A stretch of 38,965 nucleotides of DNA from Folioceros fuciformis (lineage: Eukaryota; Anthocerotophyta; Anthocerotopsida; Anthocerotales), in contig JBNGIO010004078.1 in assembly GCA_049999805.1 (NCBI GenBank), forward strand, positions 1-38,965. Direction: 5' to 3'. A program made the translations under genes and the position numbers. Under the pieces are notes generated by a model that worked only from the letters and a program-made list of their open reading frames with translations, was not told where the DNA came from and made no database searches. The stretch's first letter is position 1. Each line of letters begins with the position of its first letter. Shown one piece after another: positions 9,782 through 18,689 of the stretch.

Positions 9782-12700
9782 TCAGTCACGTTGCCCTACT
9801 CCCCCTTCCCCGGGAGCGAGCTGTTGCAACTTTGCCCCACTCCCGGGACGCGGCTCCGCCCCAACCAGAAAGCCATGGACTAGTCCGTCCATATCTGTCC
9901 ACCAGCTCTGGCCCGGCCTCTTCCATGCTCTGATTTCCTGTCTCTTTAGCTGCATCTCATGTGCCTGTTCCCACATCTGGGCACCGGTATATATGTTGAA
10001 CATCAACACATACGCGGCGGCATCTTTCTTGTCCAGCTTCACTGCCTCATCAAAGGCATGCCGGCCCACTGGCACATTCCCCCACTTCTGACAAGCAGCC
10101 AGTAGAGTGCGCCAAACAGCAGAGTCAGGCAGGACGGGCATCGTCCTCACTAAAGCTAGTGCCTCGTCCAAAAGACCTGCACGACCCAGGAGATCCACCA
10201 TACAGGTGTAGTGGTCTACTTTGGGAGTGATTCCGTAGTGGTCACTCATGTCCTCGAACAAGTCTTGGCCCTTTTTCACGAGGCCAGTATGACTGCACAC
10301 TGTTAGTAGACTAAGGAATGTGATTCCATCTAGCTGTGTGCCATCCTCTTTCATGCGATCAACTAAGTCAAAAAGCTCTTCTTGGTCTCCTTGACGGCTG
10401 TATCCAGCAATCAGTGCACTCCAGGCAACAATGTCTCTTTCCGGTAATTCCTCAAACACCTGCCGTGCGTCCACCATGCTACCGCATTTTGCGTACATGT
10501 TTATCAAACTGCCGGCTACAAGCGCATCAGCTTCGAGACCTTGTCCTTTGATCTGGGCATGCAGCTCCCTTCCGAGATGCAAAGCCGCGGAACTTGCACA
10601 TGCCTGCAGGAGACACACATATGTTACAGAATTGGGTGCAACACAGCCTGCTTCCTGCATAGCCCTGTAGATATGAAGCGCTTCCTCCCCCATGCCCTGA
10701 CGGGTATAGCCTGCTATCATGGCATTCAACGCCATCGCATCTTTCTTACCGAGTCCGTCAAAAACATCTCGAGCATCCTCTAAGCTGCCAGACTTTGCGT
10801 ACATGTTGATCAGACTGCTGGTCACAAACACGTCAGCCTGAAGACCTCGCTCTTTGATGTGCGCATGAATTTGCCTCCCCTTTTCCAAAGCCGCGTTGCC
10901 CACTATGGCACACGCTTGCAGAAGGGACACAAATGTTACTGAGTCGGGTGCTGCCATGCCTTCTTCTTGCATCGCACTGAGAAGCACAAGGGCTTCGGAT
11001 ACCATGCCCTCCTGGGAATATGCTGATATCATGGCATTCCATGTTACCACATCTTTCTGGGTAAGCTGATCAAAGACGCCCTGAGCATCGACTAGGCTGC
11101 CGCACTTTGCATACATGTTCACCAAGCTGTTGGCAACAAATACATCAGCCTGAAGATTTCGTTCTCCAACTTGTGCATGGAGCTGCTTTCCTTTTTCCAA
11201 GGCTGTGGTGCCCAGATTTGCACACGCCCGCAAGAGGGAGGCAAAAGTTACAGCATCTGGTGCAGCCATACCTTCTTCTTGCATGCATGTGTAAAGAGAA
11301 AGGGCTTCATGCCCCATGCCCTGCTGTGAATATGCTGCTATCATGGCATTCCACGTTACAACATCTTTTCTATCAAGTCCGTCAAACACATTCCGCGCAT
11401 CGTTCAGCACACCACACTTTGCATACATGTTCACTAAGCTCCCACCCACAACTACCTGAGCCTGAACCCCTTGTATCCTTATCTGTGCATGTAGCTGCTT
11501 CCCCGTCTCTAAACCCCGGGTGCCTACACTTGCACATGCCTGTAGAAGGCACACAAATGTCACAGAATCGGGAGCAGCCGTGCCTTTGTCTTGCATAGCT
11601 TCGTAAAGACCAAGGGCTTCCTGCCCCATGTCATTACAGCAATATCCTGCAATCATTGCATTCCACGTCACCACATCCTTCTGAGACAGTCCCTCAAACA
11701 CAGCTCGTGCGTCCTCTAGGCTGCCGCACTTTGCATACATGTTTACCAAGCTATTGGCAACAGATAAGTTTGCCTGCAATCCTTCTCCTACAAGATGTGC
11801 ATGAAGCTGCTTTCCCCGTTCCAAAGCACGGACACCCAACCTTGCACATGCATTCAGAAGGCACACAAATGTTACAGCATCGGGCACAAATCCTTCTTGT
11901 TGCATACACCCGTAGAGATGAAGAGCTTCCTCCCCCATTCCCTGTTGGCAATATCCTGCTATCAGTGCACTCCAAGTCACCAGAGTTCTTTTACCTAGTC
12001 CGTCAAACACTGCTTGAGCATGTTCTACACTGCCGCACTTTGCGTACATGTTCACCAAGCTGTTGGCTACGAACACATCCGATTGTAGACCGTTTTCTCT
12101 AATTTGTGCGTGAAGCTGCTTCCCGCTCTCCAAAGCTGGGGCGCCCAGAAGTGCACATGCCTGCAATACGGACACAAATGTCACACTGTCAGGTGCAGTC
12201 ATTCCGTCTTCTTGCATGGCCCTGTAAAGACCAAGGGCTTCTTGGCCCATGTTCTGCTGGAAGTATCCTGCAATCATCGCATTCCACGTCACCACATCTT
12301 TCTGAGCCAGTCCTTCAAACACACCCTGCGCAGCCTCGAGGTCGCCACACTTTGCATACATGTTTACCAAACTGTTGGCCGCAAACACATTCACTTGAAG
12401 TCCTCGCTCACTAATTAGCGCATGGAGCTCTTTCCCTTTCTCCAAAGCAGAGGGGCCAACACCAGCACATGCCTGCAGAAGGGCCACAAATGTAACGGAA
12501 TCAGGTACAGCCATGTCATCTTGCATAGACCTATAAAGAACAAGTGCTTCCTGCCCCATGCCCTGCTGAGCATATCCTACTATCATTGCATTCCATGTAA
12601 CCACATTCTTTTCAACTAATCCATCAAACATGCTCCGAGCCTCCTCTACGCTGCCACACTTTGCATACATGTTTATCAAGCTGCTTGCCACATAGACATC

Positions 12701-13921
12701 AGCTTGAAGTCCCAGTTCTCTCATCTGTTCGTGAAGCTGCCTCCCCATCCTTAGTGCTGAGGTTCCCACACTCGCACATGCCTGCAGGAGGCACAAGAAC
12801 GTCACCGAATTGGGGCCCACTATGCCTTCTTCTTGCATAGCACCATAGAGACGAAAGGCTTCCTGACCTTTATGGTGCTGCGAATATCCTGCTATCATGG
12901 CATTCCATATTACTACATCCTTGTCAAGAAGCCCATCAAACACTCTTCGAGCATCTTCCAGGCTGCCACATTTTGCATACATGTCCACCAAGCAACTAGA
13001 TACAAACAAATCAGCCTGAAACCCACTAGCCAACACCTCAGCATGCACCTGTAGCCCAGACTTCAAGTCTGCTCCCCTAGCACAAGCCTGAAGAGCTGCT
13101 ACAAACACATGCCCAGTTGGCTTGACACCTGACCTGCGCATTTGCTGATACAGTTGTACGGCTTGCTTATCTTGACCATGTTTGACATTCGCAGAAATTA
13201 TAGCAGACCAGGTGAAGACATCTGGTTGCGCAACCATGCTGAAAACGTCCATTGCTTCTTGCAACCTGGCGTTGGAAGCATACATCCGCAAGATGTAATT
13301 GCACATGAACGTGTCCGACTCAAAGCCCTTCTTAACCACCAGGGCATGAACACGGCGACCAAGAGGCAGATCCTTTTTAGCCACACATTCTCTTAAGACA
13401 ATATGAAATAAAGGCTTGTAAGTATCACAATCCGTGTGCACCAGAACTCCCAGAACCTCAACGGCCTCATCGAGCTGCCCCTGATTGCACAGTTTCCTCA
13501 CTGTTTCAGCCGTTACACCTAGTCCGTATCCTGCAGACCTGATAGAGACAGCACCATTTGGCACTCCCCAGGTAGTTGTAGGAGCATGACGTTCCATCTG
13601 GACATCCAGAGCAGCCAGCTGCGAATCCACCCAGGCTGGCTTGTGGATGTCGTTTAGCCACAGGACATCCTGGGAATCCCTTTGCCGGAAATCAGGGGAA
13701 TGAGAACTTTTCTTATGTTGCCTGATATCCCACCAAAGTGATGGGTCCAGAAAAAATGCTCGCCACAAGAGCTCCTGCTCCCTGGAGGGGCCATGGCATC
13801 CTGTTGGACGGGCTGGGCTGCCTGCCAGAGTGCTGTATCTTGTGGCTTCATTGTTGGTCAACGGTTGGTTCCTGGCTCGTGCTAAAATACCTGTTAACCT
13901 CCAGACAGCCATGGCTTGCAT
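9782..13921 (-). CDS. Giant PLS-class PPR protein C (ten S motifs), E1/E2 tail, no DYW domain
   Basis: An intronless gene of 1379 codons from the ATG at 13921 (MQAMAVWRLTG); the ATG at 13912 is equally possible and matches the relict starts near A and D. After a presequence of about 150 residues comes the family block ETVRKLCNQGQLDEAVEVL, then PLS triplets with ten S motifs, an unusually long array. At DNA level this gives a direct repeat of about 310 bp from roughly 10.4 to 13.0 kb (the - strand complement of actttgcatacatgtt recurs in each unit). P2-L2-S2, E1 and E2 follow (GQSWWTDMDGLVHGFLVG). About two dozen unrelated residues (AEPRPGSGAKLQQ...) then end the protein where a DYW domain would begin. 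The large repeat number points to recent unit gain by unequal exchange. An organellar RNA-binding role is inferred from the family. Confidence 0.92.
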   Translation of the reverse strand: MQAMAVWRLTGILARARNQPLTNNEATRYSTLAGSPARPTGCHGPSREQELLWRAFFLDPSLWWDIRQHKKSSHSPDFRQRDSQDVLWLNDIHKPAWVDSQLAALDVQMERHAPTTTWGVPNGAVSIRSAGYGLGVTAETVRKLCNQGQLDEAVEVLGVLVHTDCDTYKPLFHIVLRECVAKKDLPLGRRVHALVVKKGFESDTFMCNYILRMYASNARLQEAMDVFSMVAQPDVFTWSAIISANVKHGQDKQAVQLYQQMRRSGVKPTGHVFVAALQACARGADLKSGLQVHAEVLASGFQADLFVSSCLVDMYAKCGSLEDARRVFDGLLDKDVVIWNAMIAGYSQHHKGQEAFRLYGAMQEEGIVGPNSVTFLCLLQACASVGTSALRMGRQLHEQMRELGLQADVYVASSLINMYAKCGSVEEARSMFDGLVEKNVVTWNAMIVGYAQQGMGQEALVLYRSMQDDMAVPDSVTFVALLQACAGVGPSALEKGKELHALISERGLQVNVFAANSLVNMYAKCGDLEAAQGVFEGLAQKDVVTWNAMIAGYFQQNMGQEALGLYRAMQEDGMTAPDSVTFVSVLQACALLGAPALESGKQLHAQIRENGLQSDVFVANSLVNMYAKCGSVEHAQAVFDGLGKRTLVTWSALIAGYCQQGMGEEALHLYGCMQQEGFVPDAVTFVCLLNACARLGVRALERGKQLHAHLVGEGLQANLSVANSLVNMYAKCGSLEDARAVFEGLSQKDVVTWNAMIAGYCCNDMGQEALGLYEAMQDKGTAAPDSVTFVCLLQACASVGTRGLETGKQLHAQIRIQGVQAQVVVGGSLVNMYAKCGVLNDARNVFDGLDRKDVVTWNAMIAAYSQQGMGHEALSLYTCMQEEGMAAPDAVTFASLLRACANLGTTALEKGKQLHAQVGERNLQADVFVANSLVNMYAKCGSLVDAQGVFDQLTQKDVVTWNAMISAYSQEGMVSEALVLLSAMQEEGMAAPDSVTFVSLLQACAIVGNAALEKGRQIHAHIKERGLQADVFVTSSLINMYAKSGSLEDARDVFDGLGKKDAMALNAMIAGYTRQGMGEEALHIYRAMQEAGCVAPNSVTYVCLLQACASSAALHLGRELHAQIKGQGLEADALVAGSLINMYAKCGSMVDARQVFEELPERDIVAWSALIAGYSRQGDQEELFDLVDRMKEDGTQLDGITFLSLLTVCSHTGLVKKGQDLFEDMSDHYGITPKVDHYTCMVDLLGRAGLLDEALALVRTMPVLPDSAVWRTLLAACQKWGNVPVGRHAFDEAVKLDKKDAAAYVLMFNIYTGAQMWEQAHEMQLKRQEIRAWKRPGQSWWTDMDGLVHGFLVGAEPRPGSGAKLQQLAPGEGGVGQRD

Positions 13922-14802
13922 GAGCACACACGAGCTTATGGATGTAAGGGGCTAGCAACAGGATCAAGGCAAGTGCTTGACATGCCAAGAGATCATGCCA
14001 CCCTGTAGACATCGGAATGCAATAGTAGGCATGAGAAAATCATTCACCTGTACAAGATGTACAGGCTCAAGTGCATAGCAAATTGTGAAGATTCAAGTAC
14101 TTCGGCCTGGTCAGTCCATGACCAGAGCGTCATCATTTGAGGATGATGGAAACCTTCTAGAGTCAGCAAACAGTGGAGCCGTAGATACGTACTTGGAAAG
14201 ACGCTCATGCTATGGATGCCCAACGAGTTGTGCAGCAATACGGCCATGCCAGCCATCGAAGGATTGGGTGGCGCAGCCGAGTAAACCACGTTAGAAGCGG
14301 AGTTGGGCACGAGACGAACTCCATCGAATGGCACCAGGCACTTGCCCAGTTCCTGTAATATTAGGTGTGGCATAAGTCGGGCTCGTGTACTTGTGCGACA
14401 TGGAAATGCTTGCAAGGGATTGCAGCAACTGCCAGCAACGAATTGGTACTTGTTGCATCCATCGTGGCGGGACGATCTTCCGAGAGCCATGGCTGTCAAG
14501 TTCTGAGGCTAACACGTATACAGCTGATTGCCGTCCCAGGTTCCATAGTGAACTCTGTGGGAAAGAGTCGCTAGCATGGGTGCCTGTAGAGACGGCATGC
14601 TCTTGATTGTAGGCAAGGTGTGCCTTTCTGTTTCATAGGTGACTCGCATACTGTGTATATGCAGATCCTCGAATTCAATCGACAGTGGGCGCGAATACTG
14701 AGCTTCCCAAGTAGCGTGCGGGCATGACGAGTCCAAGGAGATCGTTCTGCTGAGAAACTTGTAGAAGCGTGCTCATGTGGATTGGGTGACCCAGATGTGC
14801 CG
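13922..14802. promoter_or_regulatory. Divergent intergenic region between PPR genes C (-) and D (+)
   Basis: These 881 bp separate the starts of two PPR genes that point away from each other, so the region should hold both promoters. On the + strand at 14489 an ATGGCTGTC in the context gagagcc matches the start of gene C, but its frame meets TGA after five codons. Alignment with C around TCTGGAGGTTAACA shows a one-base loss. The ancestral D start was probably here, and the present start at 14803 is secondary. I see no clear TATA box. Confidence 0.4.
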
Positions 14803-17100
14803 ATGGATTGTCGTCTTAATACATCAAATTACGTGCTGGATGGTCGTTACCATGGCAGACCTGGAGGATATGAAGAAGGCATAACGGCTGGAATCGTGAC
14901 CACTCTTTGTCAGCGGGGCCAGCTCTCAGAGGCCGTTTATGCTCTGGGCCTTCTGGTGCAAACAGACTGTCACGCTTCCATCTCTCTCTTTTATATGCTC
15001 GTAAAAGAATGTGTGGCAAAGATGGATCTGTTTCTGGGTCGTCGTGTTCATGCTCTCGCTGTGAAGAAGGGGTATATGTCGGATACTTTTTTGTGCAACC
15101 ACATTCTGCGAATGTATTCTGCCCATGCCAGGTTGCAAGAAGCGGTGGACGTGTTCACTCTGGTTGCCAAACCAGATGCCTATACGTGGGCTGCCATTAT
15201 TTCTGCACATGTTAAACAGGGACAAGATAAGCAGGCCATACATCTGTATCATAGGATGCGGAGTTCCAGTGTGAAGCCGAACTGCTATGTGTTTGTAGCC
15301 GCCCTTCAGGCTTGTGCGAAAGCTGCTGTCCTGAAAGCTGGGCAGCAGGTGCATGCTGACTTGTTGGCTAGTTGCGTGGAGCCTGATTTGTTTGTGCGTA
15401 GTTCCTTGGTGGGCATGTATGCAAAGTGTGGCAGTTTGGAAGACGCGCATAGAGTGTTTGACGAGCTTCCCGAGAAAGATGTAGTGACTTGGAATGCAAT
15501 GATATCTGGATATTCCCAGCAGGGGATGGGTCAGGAAGCCCTCGGTCTTTACATGGCTATGCAGGCGGAAGGTATGACTGCACCGGATTCTGTGACATTC
15601 GTGTCCCTCCTGCAGGCATGTGCAAGTCTGGGAGCCCCAGGTTTGGAGAAGGGGAAGGAGCTTCATGCACAGATCGCCAAACAAGGATTTCAGACTGATG
15701 TGTTTGTGGCCTGCAGTTTGCTCAACATGTATGCAAAGTGCGGCAGCCTAGAGGATGCCCAGGGTGTGTTTGACGGACTTGATCACAAGTACTTGGCGGC
15801 GTGGAATGCCATGATCTCAGGATATTCTCAACAGGGCATGGGGCAGGAGGCTCTTCGTCTTTATAGGGCCATGCAAGAAGAAGGCGTGGTTGCACCCAAT
15901 TCAGTGACATTCGTGTGCCTCCTTCAGGCATGTGCATGTGTGGGAGCTTTGCATCTAGGGAGGGAGCTGCATACACAGATTACAGAACAGGGGCTTCAAG
16001 CTCACCTGCTCGTAGCTGGTAGCTTGATAAACATGTACGCTAAGTGCGGTAGCATGATTGATGCGCAGCAGGTGTTTGAGGGATTGCCTGAAAGAGACGG
16101 TGCCGCCTGGAATGCACTTATTGCAGGCTACACCCGTCTAGGAGACAGTGAAGCGGTCTTCGGCCTGGTTCTCAGGATGAGAGCGGAGGGCATCAAGGCA
16201 GATGGCATCACATTCCTCAGTGCCCTAACAGTTTGTAGTCATACAGGCCTAGTGAGCAGGGGGCGAGAGTACTTTGAGGTCATGAGAACAAGCCATGGCA
16301 TCGAGCCCACAGCTGACCATTATGCATGCATAGTGGACCTCCTGGGTCGTGCAGGACAGTTGGACGAGGCGTTAGGTGTAGCAAAGGCCATGCCCGTGCC
16401 TCCTAATGCTTCAGTTTGGCACACTCTATTAGCGGCTTGTCGAAAGTGGAGCAATGTGGAGATCGGACGCCATGCTTTTGATGAAGCAGTGAAGCTGGAT
16501 GAGAAAGACGCTGCAGCTTATGTCTTGATGTTGAACATATACACCGGTGCCCGCATGTGGGATCAGGCGCGGGAGATGCAGGCCAGGAGAAAAAGAAATA
16601 GGGCATGGAAGGAGCCGGGCCAGACCTGGTGGACAGACAAGGACGGGCTTGTGCATCGTTTTCTCGTTGGCCATAGGAATCATCCCAGGAGCCACGGAAG
16701 GCTGGACAAAAGTTTTACCAAATCCTTCTGGAAAGAAGGATTTGTGCCACATCTCAACGGGGCATCTGACGATGGAAAGGAATCTTCTTCTTGTGGTGAG
16801 AGCGGGAAGCAGGATATCGTTCATGGCCTAAACAACGCATCCGAGAGTGCCCGCCGTGTGCACAGTGTGAAATTTTTGCGCGTCTGCGGGAATTCTTCCA
16901 CTGCCACAGCCTACATATCCAGAGTAGTGAAGCGAATTAGTGAAGCTCGCTGTCTACCACTTGTAGGAGGAGGAGAGATCGTATGGTTGCAGGCTTTGAA
17001 AACCCCTTTGAAAAGTGTGATGAGGCTACCTTCCGTTATTGCATTTCGTTCAAGCCATTCGAGAGCAAAATCATGTCCTCTGCAGCAGCCTCGCTGGTGA
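14803..17100 (+). CDS. PLS-class PPR protein D with degenerate DYW domain
   Basis: An intronless gene of 765 codons from the first in-frame ATG (MDCRLNTSNYVLDG), which sits in the spacer just before the shared block (GRPGGYEEGITAGIVTTLCQRGQL). Any presequence is therefore short or lost. It has four S motifs, P2-L2-S2 (CIVDLLGRAGQLDEA), E1, and E2 (GQTWWTDKDGLVHRFLVG). Unlike A-C it continues through HPRS into a DYW-like region: EGFVPHLN (for GYVPDT) and KFLRVCGNSSTATAYIS (for KNLRVCGDCHSATKFIS). The HxE site reads GESGK where the family has GHSEK, the CxxCH motif is CGNSS, and no DYW end exists. The zinc ligands and catalytic Glu are thus gone, so deaminase activity is very unlikely. The protein may still bind RNA; it could also be an early pseudogene with an intact frame. 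Confidence 0.88.
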   Translation: MDCRLNTSNYVLDGRYHGRPGGYEEGITAGIVTTLCQRGQLSEAVYALGLLVQTDCHASISLFYMLVKECVAKMDLFLGRRVHALAVKKGYMSDTFLCNHILRMYSAHARLQEAVDVFTLVAKPDAYTWAAIISAHVKQGQDKQAIHLYHRMRSSSVKPNCYVFVAALQACAKAAVLKAGQQVHADLLASCVEPDLFVRSSLVGMYAKCGSLEDAHRVFDELPEKDVVTWNAMISGYSQQGMGQEALGLYMAMQAEGMTAPDSVTFVSLLQACASLGAPGLEKGKELHAQIAKQGFQTDVFVACSLLNMYAKCGSLEDAQGVFDGLDHKYLAAWNAMISGYSQQGMGQEALRLYRAMQEEGVVAPNSVTFVCLLQACACVGALHLGRELHTQITEQGLQAHLLVAGSLINMYAKCGSMIDAQQVFEGLPERDGAAWNALIAGYTRLGDSEAVFGLVLRMRAEGIKADGITFLSALTVCSHTGLVSRGREYFEVMRTSHGIEPTADHYACIVDLLGRAGQLDEALGVAKAMPVPPNASVWHTLLAACRKWSNVEIGRHAFDEAVKLDEKDAAAYVLMLNIYTGARMWDQAREMQARRKRNRAWKEPGQTWWTDKDGLVHRFLVGHRNHPRSHGRLDKSFTKSFWKEGFVPHLNGASDDGKESSSCGESGKQDIVHGLNNASESARRVHSVKFLRVCGNSSTATAYISRVVKRISEARCLPLVGGGEIVWLQALKTPLKSVMRLPSVIAFRSSHSRAKSCPLQQPRW

Positions 17101-17368
17101 AACCCTGCATTGGAGTCGATGCCATTAGAATTCTCTTCCGATGTTCTTGAAGCTCATCGGGGTTCCCTCCATTCCACTTTTCGGCCATGGGCAGTTCTCG
17201 CCAGCTAGACTTTGGAGCCATGCGGTTTTGCCAACTGATCTGTCTCCCACGCATCTTTCGGGCCGCTACTGCTGCAGCATTATCGTCATGGCAGACCAGG
17301 AATGGTGACGGTGAAGAACGCTGCTGGTAGCCCGGTGTCGCACCAGCGCCAGCTAAGCTTCCCGGCTC

Positions 17369-18357
17369 GTGCTGCCCCTGGAGCAGCAGGGAAGGCTGGT
17401 GCTGGTGGACGGCAACAACCTGTTGAAGGAGCCTACTACAAGCTCATGGCCAGAATCCACCATGGGAAGCTTTTAGAGCACAAGTCGGATGGCCACGGGG
17501 ACTCTGTGCTCACGGTGAGTCTTCTCCGCCCTGCCCAGCCTAATTAGGCTGCTGGAGCTGTTACCCACCTGCGTCACCGTCGTATTCGACTCCAAGGGTG
17601 CCGCCACCTTCAGGCACCTGCTACTGCCGACCTACAAGGCGGGCCGCCCGCCGATCCCCGACGCGTTGGACGAGGCGGTGGGCTATGTCAAGGCCGCGCT
17701 CCTAGCCATGGAGGTGTCAGCGCTGGAGGTCCCCGGGGTGGAGGCGGACGACGTATCGCCGCCTTGGTCGTGCAGGCCTTGGAGGCTGGGATGAAGGTCA
17801 GGGTTGCGTCCGTGGACAAGGATTTCTTCCAGCTCGTCTCCCCGTCGCTACGTCTGCTGCGGCCGCTCCCCAGGGGTCCGGAGTGGTGTCCTTCGGAATA
17901 GAGGAATTCACGGGAAATGTATGGCGACTTAGAGCCGTCACAGTATGTGGATGTGCGGGCTCTGGTTGGGAATGCTGTGGATAGCATTCCTGGCGTGCCT
18001 GGGATCGGGGAGAGGACGGCGGTGAAGCTCATCCAGAAGCACGGCCCTCTGGAATCCCTCCTAGACTGTTGCCACCACGTGCCGGAGAAGCGGGTACGAG
18101 AGAATCTCCTCCGTAGCAAGGAGGATGCCGCTCTGGGAAAGAGCCCCCTCACTCTGCGATCCCAGCTGCCCTCCTCCGTGCTGCCGTCCGAAGTGCAGGA
18201 TCTCGTGTTCCGGGTGCCTTGGGATAGGGGCCTCAGGTACATTCAACTGCTGGATACGATGGGTACGTGTGTGGACCCTTCTGAGTGTAAGCAGCTGAAG
18301 AAGCGATATCTCAAGCTCTGGGAGTCTCTCCTGGAACTTGAAGACTCAGCCAGGTGA
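17369..18357 (+). pseudogene. Frameshifted plant organellar 5'-3' exonuclease (OEX-like, Pol I exonuclease/FEN family)
   Basis: The pieces read in order as the plant homologue of the 5'-3' exonuclease domain of bacterial DNA polymerase I: LVLVDGNNLL, AYYKLMARIHHGKL, LLPTCVTVVFDSKG, EVPGVEADD, VDKDFFQLVSPSLRLLRPLP, then VDSIPGVPGIGERTAVKLI (helix-hairpin-helix) and a C-terminal end at 18357. Five frame breaks separate them, near 17430, 17518 (four extra bases right after LTV), 17753, 17883 and 17917. No exon structure explains them: the apparent gtgagt at 17515 would leave an intron of about 33 nt, and the coding sequence resumes on the far side at once. The metal-site Asp of the usual GDKSDNIPG is Asn (GNAVDSIPG). 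The copy is GC-rich and without introns, so a retrocopy is possible. It ends 31 bp before an assembly gap, so some breaks could be base-calling errors. Confidence 0.8.
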
Positions 18358-18388
18358 CGGGAGACGAAACCAGCAGAAGGGCAGGTGC

Positions 18389-18488
18389 NNNNNNNNNNNN
18401 NNNNNNNNNNNNNNNNNNNNNNNNNNNNNNNNNNNNNNNNNNNNNNNNNNNNNNNNNNNNNNNNNNNNNNNNNNNNNNNNNNNNNNNN
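18389..18488. other. Assembly gap (100 N)
   Basis: Exactly 100 undetermined bases, the conventional length for a gap of unknown size. The sequences on the two sides may not be adjacent in the genome. Confidence 0.99.
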
Positions 18489-18689
18489 CCACTTTTTGTG
18501 ATTCGACTCATTGTCGGGTGGGATTCTATGGCATGGCGTGGATGGATGCTGCAAGGTGAGTCGGGATTCTATCTCGTGAAATCAGTAGATCGTCCCGGGA
18601 TCAGCAGCGAACCCGGTTCTCAAGTTTGCTGGACATGCATTCGGCTGGTGCGTTGACCGCCTCGGATGCTTCTTGCCCAGCGTCAGCCT

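Noticed and set aside
10400-13050. Regular direct repeat of about 310 bp that might suggest a satellite or array element
   Set aside because: It is fully explained by the PLS triplets of gene C; the units diverge as coding sequence does.
17515-17547. GT-AG interval that could be an intron in the exonuclease copy
   Set aside because: It would be about 33 nt, and the coding sequence resumes four bases after the apparent donor, so it is a small insertion.
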